64,000 bases of DNA. Source: Chitinophaga sp. Ak27. Its GTDB lineage: Bacteria; Bacteroidota; Bacteroidia; Chitinophagales; Chitinophagaceae. Both the position numbers and the translations under genes were made by a program. Where the stretch lies: contig NZ_JABAOB010000001.1 of assembly GCF_012726295.1 (NCBI RefSeq), positions 1,178,001-1,242,000 of the forward strand. The letters run 5' to 3'. Positions 44,694-52,937 of the stretch are shown here, in pieces (within the stretch, counting starts at the first letter, position 1; every line of letters starts with the position of its first letter). The notes under the pieces were generated by a model that worked only from the letters and a program-made list of their open reading frames with translations, was not told the DNA's origin and made no database searches.

Positions 44694-44921
44694 TTAATCT
44701 TCCAACTCGGCACATTCATAATTGCGCGAACGGATCAGGTGAATGATTGGCGCCGTTGCAGCAATGGCCGATTCTATCCGCAATACCCGGTCTATATCTT
44801 CTGTGTCTACCGTCCATTTGCTGATGAATGGCTGCTGATCGAGTACGGCAGCTACTTTCAGGCGGTCTTCCGGAGTAGTGATGTTCGTTTTGAAAATGAG
44901 AATATGATTTGCTGTTTTCAT
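44694..44921 (-). CDS. Small ferredoxin-fold-like protein, HMA-like without the CxxC motif
   Basis: 75 aa from the ATG at 44921 (MKTANHILIFKTNITTPEDR). The longer frame to 44942 would begin inside the TetR operator and is rejected. The sequence reads as beta-alpha-beta-beta-alpha-beta (ILIFKTNI, EDRLKVAAVLDQQPFISKW, TVDTEDIDRVLRIES, AIAATAPIIHLIRSRNYECA), like heavy-metal-associated domains, but lacks the metal-binding CxxC. It is 27 bp upstream of the MFS gene and co-transcribed with it. The role is unknown; it may be a sensor or chaperone for the pump. Confidence 0.75.
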   Translation of the reverse strand: MKTANHILIFKTNITTPEDRLKVAAVLDQQPFISKWTVDTEDIDRVLRIESAIAATAPIIHLIRSRNYECAELED

Positions 44922-44927
44922 GTTATA

Positions 44928-44941
44928 TAAGCAAGCGCTCA
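44928..44941 (-). promoter_or_regulatory. Candidate TetR operator before the efflux operon
   Basis: TAAGCAAGCGCTCA, an imperfect palindrome matching the perfect palindrome at 45574-45587 in 11 of 14 positions. It lies 7-20 bp before the start codon at 44921. Confidence 0.65.
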
Positions 44942-44966
44942 TTTATTTTTTTGAGAAAAAAAATAG

Positions 44967-45557
44967 CTATTTCGATAATCCCTTTAACACGCAATCAAAT
45001 GTTTGTTTCATGATACTTTCCGAAAATTTGAACTTACGGCCATCCAGGCTTTGTCCTTCATTATGGAACCTGATCAGGGCATATAGCGGTGCGAAAGCTA
45101 CCGACCAATACACTTCCAGCGGCATTTCGTTGATCTCTCCCCGCTTCACGGCATTTTCTATAAAGCTGCCCATGCTTTTGCGGAACTCCAGGCTAATGGC
45201 TTCCCTCATCTTATCTTTATAGGTGGAGTTACGCAGCTGCTCGAAAAACTCAGCGGCCAGCAGGTTATCCAGCGAAAACGCTGCCCGGTTTTTCCACTGT
45301 ACCCATAATCCCTCGCGGAACGATGCATTCGGATCAAATCCCTTCAGCGTAGCACGGGTCATCTTCACCCCTTCTTCAATACTGATGGAAGTGAGTAAAT
45401 CCTCTTTGTCTTTATAGTAGATATAAATAGTAGCCGGAGATACGCCCGCTGCTTTTGCCAAACGGTTGATCCCAAAATTTTCCAAACCATTCTTCGCTAC
45501 CATCTCAATGGCACAATCCCGAATCGCCTGCATTTTATTTTCGTCACGGTATCTCAT
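44967..45557 (-). CDS. TetR-family transcriptional repressor
   Basis: 196 aa from the ATG at 45557; the longer frame to 45566 would start inside the -7 box. The helix-turn-helix is FGINRLAKAAGVSPATIYIY followed by YKDKEDLL, the classic TetR N-terminal domain. The remaining 140 residues are the helical ligand-binding and dimer domain with no recognisable ligand signature. It lies directly upstream of the efflux operon on the same strand, with a matching palindrome in front of each unit, so autorepression plus repression of the pump is likely. Confidence 0.94.
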   Translation of the reverse strand: MRYRDENKMQAIRDCAIEMVAKNGLENFGINRLAKAAGVSPATIYIYYKDKEDLLTSISIEEGVKMTRATLKGFDPNASFREGLWVQWKNRAAFSLDNLLAAEFFEQLRNSTYKDKMREAISLEFRKSMGSFIENAVKRGEINEMPLEVYWSVAFAPLYALIRFHNEGQSLDGRKFKFSESIMKQTFDCVLKGLSK

Positions 45558-45563
45558 TACCTG

Positions 45564-45587
45564 CAAATATAAGTGAGCAATTGCTCA
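45564..45587 (-). promoter_or_regulatory. tetR promoter with overlapping palindromic operator
   Basis: TGAGCAATTGCTCA (45574-45587) is a perfect 14-bp palindrome. It lies immediately upstream of a minus-strand TATATTTG -7 box (45571-45564), so a bound repressor would block RNA polymerase. The box lies only 6 bp before the start codon at 45557, implying a very short or absent leader. Confidence 0.75.
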
Positions 45588-45688
45588 TTTAAAAATTTTC
45601 GGCGATTTATTTTTTTTAAATCCATCCTCCGCAGAAAAAATGAACCGCCAATATTCGTAAAACTACCGGGAACACGGGCTTTGCACTG

Positions 45689-46459
45689 TTACCACCAGTC
45701 GGCCGACTGGAAAAAAGCCTGGGGCGATTGTCCCGTAAATCCTTTAAAGTCTTTAATGAAATGCGCCTGGTCGAAATACCCGGCGCTATAGGCGACTGCC
45801 GTCAATGAGGTATGTGGTGTATAATGTGCCAGCAGGTGTCTTAATCTCACAATAGCAGCAAACTGCTTGGGAGAAGTACCTATGCTGCGCCGGAAGCGCT
45901 TTTCAAATGCATCTTGGCTAATAAACAGCGAAGCAGCGAGAGACTTTATTTTGATATGCCCGTCCGCCGCTTTTATTTGGGCCACAGCATGATGAATTAA
46001 TACATCGGGCTGCCTGACCAGCTCCCGTTGGAGAAACTGCTCTACGATAGCTATCCACCGCGAAGGCTGTGCAGCTTCGCGCAACTGCTCTTCCACCATT
46101 TCCAGTTTCCGTAGCTGTACCAGGTCATCCAATGGCAAATGCGTATCAAATAATTCGTGCAAAGGCGCTTTAAAAAATGCAGCAGCCCCTCCTTCCTGGA
46201 ATATCACCAGCAACATGGTGGTGCCCGGTGCATAGTGCAATAGCCTTGCGGATTTCCGCAACCCTGTTATGTTCGTTTCCGACAATGGCGTCAACAACGC
46301 TTCCTGGCGTAAGCTCACTGTTCCCCGAATACGGAAGCTCATCACCACTGATGTATCCGGCAAGGTATTATTCTCTATCCCCTCCTCACTTTCTATTACC
46401 AGGAAAGTTTTGACGAAGGGAACCAGTAGAGGCGATGGTGAATAATGGGCTATTTTCAT
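45689..46459 (-). CDS. AraC-family transcriptional regulator
   Basis: 256 aa. The N-terminal part (HYSPSPLLVPFVKTFLVIES) matches the DUF6597-type cupin-like domain common in Bacteroidota AraC proteins. The C-terminal HTH_18 is at about residues 160-250 (IKIKSLAASLFISQDAFEKR, SLTAVAYSAGYFDQAHFIKD, FKGFTGQSPQAFFQ). The target and effector are unknown. It lies downstream of nudK on the same strand but has its own promoter box. Confidence 0.92.
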   Translation of the reverse strand: MKIAHYSPSPLLVPFVKTFLVIESEEGIENNTLPDTSVVMSFRIRGTVSLRQEALLTPLSETNITGLRKSARLLHYAPGTTMLLVIFQEGGAAAFFKAPLHELFDTHLPLDDLVQLRKLEMVEEQLREAAQPSRWIAIVEQFLQRELVRQPDVLIHHAVAQIKAADGHIKIKSLAASLFISQDAFEKRFRRSIGTSPKQFAAIVRLRHLLAHYTPHTSLTAVAYSAGYFDQAHFIKDFKGFTGQSPQAFFQSADWW

Positions 46460-46479
46460 ATGCTGCCGGATAATACCTG

Positions 46480-46487
46480 CAAAGATA
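46480..46487 (-). promoter_or_regulatory. -7 promoter box of the AraC-type gene
   Basis: On the minus strand TATCTTTG, an exact TAnnTTTG match, 20 bp before the ATG at 46459. Confidence 0.55.
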
Positions 46488-46521
46488 AAACGTTTTCCCC
46501 ACCAACGCCCCTTTCATTATC

Positions 46522-47100
46522 TTAATCGAAAATGCGGTGAAGCGCCGCATATTGCAACAACATAATAGTTTTGGCATCCTTAATATCACCACTGCGGATC
46601 ATTTCCATCGCCTGCATAAACGGTAGCTCCAGCACCTGTATATTTTCCTGCTCTTCTGCCAATCCTCCTCCTTCCTGCACTTTCTGCGCAGCAGAATAGG
46701 CCGCCACAAAAAAGTGCAAAATCTCTGTAACAGAGCCGGGCGACATATACGCCTCAAATACCTTACGCACATTCGTAACGGCATAACCGGTTTCCTCCAT
46801 CGTTTCACGGCGGATGCAGTCCTCCGGGTTATCGGCGTCGAGTAACCCAGCACAGCATTCTATCAGCATGCCCGATGCGTTACCATTGATATAGGTAGGC
46901 ATACGGAACTGTCGCGTGAGTACTACTGTTTTCTGTTCTTGATTATACAGGAGAATGGTGGCGCCGTTCCCACGATCATACGCTTCCCGCTCCTGTTTCA
47001 CCATCACACCATCACTTCCCTTTATCTCATAAGTGATCTTCTTCAACGTATACCAGTTGTCGGATAAGATGGCTGTTTCCAGGATGTTGATTGCTTTCAT
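46522..47100 (-). CDS. nudK: NudK-like Nudix hydrolase (GDP-mannose pyrophosphatase)
   Basis: 192 aa, the usual length. The Nudix box region [20 protein letters not shown] carries the REtxEE core and, like E. coli NudK, has a non-standard first half. ERAYD-like [17 protein letters not shown] and [18 protein letters not shown] are typical of NudK. It should hydrolyse GDP-mannose to GMP and mannose-1-phosphate, in the cytosol. It is divergent from a DeoR-type regulator across 57 bp filled with 10-bp-phased TGAT repeats, so the two are probably co-regulated. Confidence 0.9.
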   Translation of the reverse strand: MKAINILETAILSDNWYTLKKITYEIKGSDGVMVKQEREAYDRGNGATILLYNQEQKTVVLTRQFRMPTYINGNASGMLIECCAGLLDADNPEDCIRRETMEETGYAVTNVRKVFEAYMSPGSVTEILHFFVAAYSAAQKVQEGGGLAEEQENIQVLELPFMQAMEMIRSGDIKDAKTIMLLQYAALHRIFD

Positions 47101-47106
47101 ATAAAT

Positions 47107-47140
47107 TGATCGTTTTTGATCGTTTTTGATTATATTTGAT
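47107..47140. promoter_or_regulatory. Four TGAT direct repeats at exact 10-bp spacing (DeoR operator candidate)
   Basis: TGAT begins at 47107, 47117, 47127 and 47137, and the first three units share the context TTGATCGTTTT or close to it. The array fills the nudK-deoR intergenic region. A TATATTTG -7 box for the DeoR gene (47131-47138) overlaps the last repeats, and its ATG is at 47158. Repeats on one helix face suit a DeoR-family oligomer. Confidence 0.7.
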
Positions 47141-47157
47141 CAAGTTAGTCATTTCAT

Positions 47158-47904
47158 ATGAATTTCCAACAACGAAAAAATAAAATTCTGGCGCAACTGG
47201 CATCCCGGGGAGAAGTGGATACCCGGGAACTTGCGCTGGCCCTGGACATATCAGAAATTACCATACGCCGGGATCTGAACCGGCTATCAGACGAAGGGCA
47301 ACTATACCGCACCCACGGTGGCGCCATCCCGGTAAATCAGCCCCCGCTCCCGTTTCAGTTCACCCATAAAGCTACGGCAAATCAATCCGCTAAAGACAAT
47401 ATCTGTCGTAAGGCAGCCGCCCTCATCAATGATGGTGACATCATATTCATGGATTGTGGCAGCACGGTTTTCCGCCTATGCCAGTTTATTAAAAACCGGA
47501 AAATCAAAGTGATTACGAATTCCATGCCCATCATCCAGGCTTTGCAGAACACCGCTGTATCTCTCAATATCATCGGCGGCGAATACGATGCCGCGCGACA
47601 AGCCATTCATGGCAGCATGGCTATCGAACATATTGCCCGCTACCAGGCGCATAAAGCATTCATTGGGGTAGATGGCTTATCGGCCAAGGGGTTGTTTGCC
47701 CATAGTGAAAAGGAAGCAGATATGGCACTGGCATTGGCCCGTCATAGTCATACCACTTACCTGCTCTGCGATGCGGCCAAAATCAACAAACCTTCTTACC
47801 TGCATTTTGCACCACTGGAAACCGTGCAAACGATCATCACGGATGCTGCTCCCGACCAGCTATCGTACTGCAAAAAGAAAGGGGTAAAAGTAATTACGGT
47901 GTAG
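47158..47904 (+). CDS. DeoR-family transcriptional regulator
   Basis: 248 aa. N-terminal winged helix (NKILAQLASRGEVDTRELAL; ALDISEITIRRDLNRLSDEG; QLYRTHGGAIPV), then the DeoRC sugar-phosphate-sensing domain (residues about 75-235; IFMDCGSTVFRLCQFIKN, KVITNSMPIIQAL, KAFIGVDGLSAKGLFAHSEK). Family members respond to phosphorylated sugars. With nudK divergently encoded, a mannose-related effector is plausible, but this is inference. It converges on the alpha/beta hydrolase gene with 7 bp between stops. Confidence 0.94.
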   Translation: MNFQQRKNKILAQLASRGEVDTRELALALDISEITIRRDLNRLSDEGQLYRTHGGAIPVNQPPLPFQFTHKATANQSAKDNICRKAAALINDGDIIFMDCGSTVFRLCQFIKNRKIKVITNSMPIIQALQNTAVSLNIIGGEYDAARQAIHGSMAIEHIARYQAHKAFIGVDGLSAKGLFAHSEKEADMALALARHSHTTYLLCDAAKINKPSYLHFAPLETVQTIITDAAPDQLSYCKKKGVKVITV

Positions 47905-47911
47905 TACGTCA

Positions 47912-48718
47912 TTACTGTAATAGTTTACCGATCGCCGCCTGGTAAGCAGGATTATCTGTAATGCCGTTATGCCCTTGCCCCGGCAGGGTAATCAAGGTAT
48001 CCGCAGGTTTCAGGCAAGCCTTTAACTTTATAGCAGAGGAACCATAATAAATGACCTCGTCCTGGTTGCCGTGAAAAATAACGACCGGCGCTTTTATTTG
48101 CCTTATATATTGATAAGTGGCAAACCGGTATTTCAATAAAAAAGAAGGCAGGAAAGGATAGGCATGTCTGCCTAAATCAGTGAGACTGTAATACGGCGCC
48201 TGCAATATCAGCCGCTGCGGATGATTGCCAGCCGCCAGCTTCGCCGCAGGTCCCGTACCAAGAGAATATCCCAGGATGGTGATGCTATCTTCCGGGTAAT
48301 GCCGGCAGATACTATCATATATGGTTTGTACATCTTCATGAAACTGGGCCTCACTGCTGATCTTTCCTTCACTCTTTCCATATCCCCGATAATCAAAAAT
48401 AAATATATCGTAACCCAATCGGGTATACGTATCCGCTACCTCTCCCCAACCCGCTAAAGACCCGGCATTGCCATGCAGATAAAAGATCAGTCCCTTCGAT
48501 GTATCCGCGAGAAACAATAATCCATTCAGCTTCGTACCATCCTTCATGGCAATTTCATACTCCCGGAACCGGCCATCAAAATGGAAAGTATATCCCTGTG
48601 GCAACCGCTCAGGGAAAAACAACAACCGCTCCTGTATGAAGTAAACCAGTATACAAACCGCTATATACAGCAGGGCCAGTATACCGGATATTTTCAACAG
48701 CCATTTCCAGATAAACAT
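47912..48718 (-). CDS. Membrane-anchored alpha/beta hydrolase (BEM46/ABHD13-like)
   Basis: 268 aa. One N-terminal membrane helix (LLKISGILALLYIAVCILVY) anchors a serine-hydrolase fold facing the periplasm. The nucleophile elbow ILGYSLGTGPAAK places Ser152; the acid is Asp in FHGNQDEVI and the base His in LPGQGHNGI. The oxyanion region is IFYLHGNAGSLAGWG. Esterase or lipase-like activity is expected; the substrate is unknown. It sits 39 bp after the PBP2 stop on the same strand and may be co-transcribed with it. Confidence 0.9.
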   Translation of the reverse strand: MFIWKWLLKISGILALLYIAVCILVYFIQERLLFFPERLPQGYTFHFDGRFREYEIAMKDGTKLNGLLFLADTSKGLIFYLHGNAGSLAGWGEVADTYTRLGYDIFIFDYRGYGKSEGKISSEAQFHEDVQTIYDSICRHYPEDSITILGYSLGTGPAAKLAAGNHPQRLILQAPYYSLTDLGRHAYPFLPSFLLKYRFATYQYIRQIKAPVVIFHGNQDEVIYYGSSAIKLKACLKPADTLITLPGQGHNGITDNPAYQAAIGKLLQ

Positions 48719-48757
48719 TGGAAGGAGATTTTGTTACCCAAGATACGAATAAGCGAC

Positions 48758-50710
48758 TTAGTGAAAATACTGCTTTAATATATCCGCCGCCGTTAACGCG
48801 CCCGTAGTAGTATTCAGTGAATCAATCTTCGAATTCTCCTGCTTTTCCGACGGAATCGTATTGCTTTCCAACATCCGCTGCATAATAGCCATTTTGGAAG
48901 CAGGCAAGGTATCTTTCAGGTATTTTTCCATCATCAGGTTGGCAATAGGCACGGCAAACCGGGCGCCGGTACCAGCATTCTCCACAATTACGGCAATGGC
49001 TATACGGGGATTATCCCGAGGCGCAAAAGCTACAAATACGGAATGGTCTTCCAGGTCGACCACCTTCCCATTTACCCGGCCCCGGTTCTGCGCGGTGCCG
49101 GTTTTACCGCAAACGGCAATCCCGGCGATTTGAGCGCCCCGGCCAGTACCATGTTCTATCACATCTTCCATCCCATAAATAACAGAACGATAGGCAGTAT
49201 CAGACACATTACCGATAGCATGCTTTTCTTTGTATTTCTTGAGCAGGTTGGAATGATCATTATCAATCGACTGCACCAGGTGAGGCAGGTAATAATATCC
49301 GCGGTTGGCAATCATGCACATCACATTGGCCATTTGCAGGGGCGTGACCGCCACCTGGCCCTGCCCCATTCCGACATATAATTCAGAACAGGAATTCCAC
49401 TGCCCCCGGTAAAGCCGGTTCAATACCGTGGTATCTGCCACAACACCACCGTTTTCACCCGGAATGTCTACGCCCAGCTTATGCCCCAATCCAAAGCGCG
49501 TCATGTATTCCCGCCATTTGGTATGCCCTTTCTTCACCCCTCCCCATTTGTCGGCATCTACCTCCATCCGGTACAAATGAATAAAATAAGCATTGCAGGA
49601 ATGTGCCATCGCTACCCGCAGGTTAGCGGCATGCCCCTCCTCGCTGTGTAAACATTTCACCACGTGCCCGCAACTGGTATAGGCGCCATGACAAGGATAA
49701 CCAAAGCCGGGTGTAATCAGCCCTTCATCCAGGGCCACCAGCGCGGTTAATGGCTTCATCGCCGATCCCGGTTGGTAAGTTGCCTGTATCCCCCTGTTGA
49801 GAAAAGGTGCTGTAGGATCGCTAAACAACTTACCCACGTTACGGGTACGGGAACTACCGGTCAACAGGTTGGGATCAAATACCGGCCCGCTTACCATGGC
49901 CAGTATACCACCCGTTTGCGGATCAATAGCCACAATACTGCCCACCTTATTATGCATCAGGCGCTCGCCCAATACCTGCAATTCTATATCTAATGATAAA
50001 CGGAGATTCTTTCCTGCTATGGCCGCAGTATCAAACGCTCCATTCTCCAATGCTCCCTGCGGGCGATTCAGGTTATCTTTAAGGATGTATTGCGTACCCC
50101 GTTGCCCCATTAACACAGCTTCATAGGTCTTTTCCAAGCCAGTTAATCCTATGTAGTCGCCCGACTGGTAATCCTGGTAGGCACTCATTTTCAGCATCCC
50201 TGGAGAAATCTCCCCGATATACCCCAATATATTGGCAGCAGCCTTATACGGATATGACCGGATAGGCCGTGGTACCAGTTCAAAACCCGATTGAAACAAA
50301 TACATGCTCTCCTGTAAACGGCTATACGTAGTCGCCGACAATAAGCCTGCAAACACGGAAGGCCGGACCCTTCCATTTTTCTTAATGGCATCGGCAATAC
50401 GTGACCGGAATTCCGCCTCATCTATTTGCAGGATATTACAGAGGTAAGCAGTATCCATCTTTTTAATGGCAGCCGGCGTTACTACCAGGTCATAAAGAAT
50501 ATCGTTGCTTAAAATACTCCGGTTCTGCCGGTCAAAAATAATTCCTCTACTGGGGTATACTGTTTTCCTGACCACCGCATTGGCATCTGCCAGGCGGGCA
50601 TATTTTTTTTCTATTACCTGCAGGAACAATAACCTGGTTGTAATGATCAATATTAAAGCCGTAATAATGAGTATGATTACGCGTTTTCTGGGCTGATGGT
50701 AAACGGACAT
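48758..50710 (-). CDS. mrdA: Penicillin-binding protein 2 (peptidoglycan D,D-transpeptidase)
   Basis: 650 aa, inner-membrane anchored by one N-terminal helix (VIILIITALILIITTRLLFL). The PBP dimerisation/pedestal region runs from about 50 to 230 (YPSRGIIFDRQNRSILSNDI, GLTGLEKTYEAVL). The transpeptidase domain has the SxxK motif in TYQPGSAMKPL (Ser316), SxN in AHSCNAYF, and KTG in VCGKTGTAQNRG. It cross-links peptidoglycan during elongation, normally with RodA and MreC/D. Those genes are not adjacent here, so this may be an additional paralogue rather than the one in the mre cluster. Confidence 0.93.
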   Translation of the reverse strand: MSVYHQPRKRVIILIITALILIITTRLLFLQVIEKKYARLADANAVVRKTVYPSRGIIFDRQNRSILSNDILYDLVVTPAAIKKMDTAYLCNILQIDEAEFRSRIADAIKKNGRVRPSVFAGLLSATTYSRLQESMYLFQSGFELVPRPIRSYPYKAAANILGYIGEISPGMLKMSAYQDYQSGDYIGLTGLEKTYEAVLMGQRGTQYILKDNLNRPQGALENGAFDTAAIAGKNLRLSLDIELQVLGERLMHNKVGSIVAIDPQTGGILAMVSGPVFDPNLLTGSSRTRNVGKLFSDPTAPFLNRGIQATYQPGSAMKPLTALVALDEGLITPGFGYPCHGAYTSCGHVVKCLHSEEGHAANLRVAMAHSCNAYFIHLYRMEVDADKWGGVKKGHTKWREYMTRFGLGHKLGVDIPGENGGVVADTTVLNRLYRGQWNSCSELYVGMGQGQVAVTPLQMANVMCMIANRGYYYLPHLVQSIDNDHSNLLKKYKEKHAIGNVSDTAYRSVIYGMEDVIEHGTGRGAQIAGIAVCGKTGTAQNRGRVNGKVVDLEDHSVFVAFAPRDNPRIAIAVIVENAGTGARFAVPIANLMMEKYLKDTLPASKMAIMQRMLESNTIPSEKQENSKIDSLNTTTGALTAADILKQYFH

Positions 50711-50730
50711 GGGAAGTAATGACTGGGCGG

Positions 50731-50778
50731 TTTTTACACTTCACAAAGCTATTTCAATAAAATAGCACGGTGTAAAAA
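50731..50778 (-). promoter_or_regulatory. mrdA upstream region: nested palindrome containing a -7 box
   Basis: Outer arms TTTTTACAC / GTGTAAAAA (50731-50739 / 50770-50778) enclose inner arms GCTATTT / AAATAGC (50748-50754 / 50760-50766). The minus-strand TAGCTTTG at 50751-50744 is an exact TAnnTTTG match, 33 bp before the mrdA ATG. The palindrome may end the upstream transcript or be an operator. Confidence 0.5.
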
Positions 50779-50832
50779 TTATAGATGAACGGCCATTACT
50801 AATGATAAGGTTACCAACTTTATTTTACCGCC

Positions 50833-51732
50833 TTAAGACCTCCATTTACCAACCTTCTTAAAAGTACCATTCACCCCATCCCAGGCATATTTACTGGACT
50901 CTTTGATATTAGTTTTCATAATAGGATTGCCTTCCTTGTCATCTTTATCTGTTGCTTCTTCTTCTTCCACATGCCAGATAATGGTGTCTGGTTCCCCACC
51001 TTTTTCTACCGGGAAGATAAAAGATTCATCATGATAAAAAGCGCCGGCATCGCCTACGCACATTCTTTCCGGTAAGGCTACCAGCCGTCTGTCATTCAAC
51101 CAGGCAAAGTAATGGTAGTTGGTGGGAATACCACAAGCCTCTCCACCAAAGCTTATTACCATAATGTATTGTACATTGGATAAACCCAGTCCGCTCATTA
51201 CTTTGGGCTCCGCAAAGTTGGCGGCCTCGTCATCCATCATGCGAAAGGAATTGGTGGCGGCTACTTTTCCACCTTCTACCGCTTTGACTTTTACTAAAAA
51301 CTGTTTCCCGGGGTTTTTACTGCCATCATCGTATACCAGGATGGTATCCATGCGGCGCTCCATTCCCGCCACCAGTTTAAGCTCGCCCCGGCGCATCGGC
51401 GCCAGCGATATTACGCCCTGCCAGAGAAAACCTTCTTTATCCTGTCCTTCTTTTTTATACTTAATTTTTATCCAGGGCAATTTCATGCCTTTGAGAGATA
51501 ACACCTTGTCGGTGATGGCGGTAATGGCAATTTCATCGCCGGTATACAAAGTATCTATGGGAGCTTGTTTGGTATCGGCGCTGGCACGTACAAACGCGGT
51601 ATCACCATAGACGTAGCGGGACTGGTCGGCAAATAAACCCCAGGTACGGCCATCTGTTTCTTCCTGGGCAAATACAGTACAGGTTAGGAAAGAGAGGATA
51701 CAAACAAAACAAAAAAAGAACATCGTCTTCAT
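50833..51732 (-). CDS. Exported protein with SH3-like N-terminal domain
   Basis: 299 aa from the ATG at 51732, chosen because MKTMFFFCFVCILSFLTCTV is a signal peptide (cleavage after VFAQ); the longer frame adds 11 residues. The segment VRASADTKQAPIDTLYTGDE, followed by AITAITDK and WIKIKYKKEGQDKEGFLWQG, resembles a bacterial SH3 domain, a fold that often binds peptidoglycan. The rest (GELKLVAGMERRMDTILVYD; YHYFAWLNDRRLVALPERMC) is not assigned. It lies after the GH76 gene but has its own promoter box, so it is probably not part of that locus. Confidence 0.8.
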   Translation of the reverse strand: MKTMFFFCFVCILSFLTCTVFAQEETDGRTWGLFADQSRYVYGDTAFVRASADTKQAPIDTLYTGDEIAITAITDKVLSLKGMKLPWIKIKYKKEGQDKEGFLWQGVISLAPMRRGELKLVAGMERRMDTILVYDDGSKNPGKQFLVKVKAVEGGKVAATNSFRMMDDEAANFAEPKVMSGLGLSNVQYIMVISFGGEACGIPTNYHYFAWLNDRRLVALPERMCVGDAGAFYHDESFIFPVEKGGEPDTIIWHVEEEEATDKDDKEGNPIMKTNIKESSKYAWDGVNGTFKKVGKWRS

Positions 51733-51753
51733 ATGGTACAAAATATTGAAGTG

Positions 51754-51761
51754 CAAAAGTA
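51754..51761 (-). promoter_or_regulatory. -7 promoter box of the SH3-like gene
   Basis: On the minus strand TACTTTTG, an exact TAnnTTTG match, 21 bp before the ATG at 51732. It falls in the loop of a small AAGTGC/GCACTT hairpin. Confidence 0.55.
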
Positions 51762-51792
51762 GCACTTTACCTAATGAAAACGATGTTCCCGT

Positions 51793-52905
51793 TTACTTAG
51801 CCGGCGGGCAAATCTGCATCATATATACCGCACTGCTGGCCTCATACGATTGCAGTTCACCAGTAACGCAAGGCACCTTATAATTACGGTAGGTAAGTCC
51901 CCGGGCAGCATCCCGGTTACCCCAGGCAGCATTGATATTTTGCTGTACCCAGGGCATAAATTGGGTTTGCTTGCCGTCATTGATTAACATCATGATATAC
52001 TGACCGAAAATTGCTTTCAGCACACCCTGTTCATTCCAGTCGCCCTCCGCAGGCAGTATACCATTTACATCGCTCATGGTTTTCTGCGTATAGGTAGCCG
52101 CCAGCTTCGCTTGGTCAAGATAAGCCGGAGCGCCGGTGGCCTTATACAACATTACGGCGGCGCCAATAAAAGTCCCCTGATTGTAAGTATAATCCGACCA
52201 GCCCTTGTGCCCATTTACATTATTATCCGCCACCCTGCCGGAGTTGGCATCATAGAGGTTATTAACGCCCCAGCTGTACACGTCCTTGGCTTTTTGCAGG
52301 TAAGTAGCATCGTGCGTAATATTGTATAAGGTCATAGCGCCTATCACGGTAGGGAAGTTAATACAGGCATTTTTTCCACTATGATTAAAATCCCAGAACA
52401 TGCCGCCGCCTGCAGGGTCGTAGGAACCATCCCATACCCGTTTGAATCCCGACAAAGACAGGTCGAGGTAGTTCTTGTTTCCTGTGAGCTGGTGCGCCCG
52501 GGCTAAGGAAATGATCCACCACATCATATCGTCGTAGATAAACCACTCTTTGGTATTGTTCCAGTTATACTGGTCGTAGCGGTTAAAGCCTCCCTGGAAA
52601 ATATCATTTACCCTTTGGAGATCTGCCGCAGTGCCGCTGCGCCTATATACGTTCATGGCCATGTCCCAGTAAATGGCCTGGGTCCAGATGGCGCCGATTG
52701 CCTTTTGCGCCGTAGTAGCATAATACAGCTTATCGCTGCTGCTATAGAAATACTGGTTAAACGTGTTATAGGCCGTAGTTGCGTCTTTCAGCGTAAAAGA
52801 AACGCCTTGTACCGGGGCAGGCCCCGGTACATCATTTTTAGCGCTGCTACGGGAACAATTGCTATGCAACAGCAAAGCAGCCAGCAACATAAAGGTTCTT
52901 TTCAT
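51793..52905 (-). CDS. GH76-family glycoside hydrolase (endo-alpha-1,6-mannanase-like) lipoprotein
   Basis: 370 aa with an N-terminal lipoprotein-like signal (MKRTFMLLAALLLHSNC, Cys17; the box is not ideal). The (alpha/alpha)6 fold of GH76 is indicated by IWTQAIYWDMAMNVYRRSG, the catalytic pair Asp125-Asp126 in WFIYDDMMWWIISLARA, then GGGMFWDFNHSGKNACINFP and YTYNQGTFIGAAVMLYKATG. GH76 enzymes cut alpha-1,6-mannan backbones of yeast cell walls or bacterial mannans. It is 32 bp after the SusD-like stop and completes a sigma-fecR-susC-susD-GH76 locus, so alpha-mannan is the likely target. Confidence 0.92.
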   Translation of the reverse strand: MKRTFMLLAALLLHSNCSRSSAKNDVPGPAPVQGVSFTLKDATTAYNTFNQYFYSSSDKLYYATTAQKAIGAIWTQAIYWDMAMNVYRRSGTAADLQRVNDIFQGGFNRYDQYNWNNTKEWFIYDDMMWWIISLARAHQLTGNKNYLDLSLSGFKRVWDGSYDPAGGGMFWDFNHSGKNACINFPTVIGAMTLYNITHDATYLQKAKDVYSWGVNNLYDANSGRVADNNVNGHKGWSDYTYNQGTFIGAAVMLYKATGAPAYLDQAKLAATYTQKTMSDVNGILPAEGDWNEQGVLKAIFGQYIMMLINDGKQTQFMPWVQQNINAAWGNRDAARGLTYRNYKVPCVTGELQSYEASSAVYMMQICPPAK

Positions 52906-52937
52906 AGCTATTTATTTACTGATCGTATTAAGCATTG

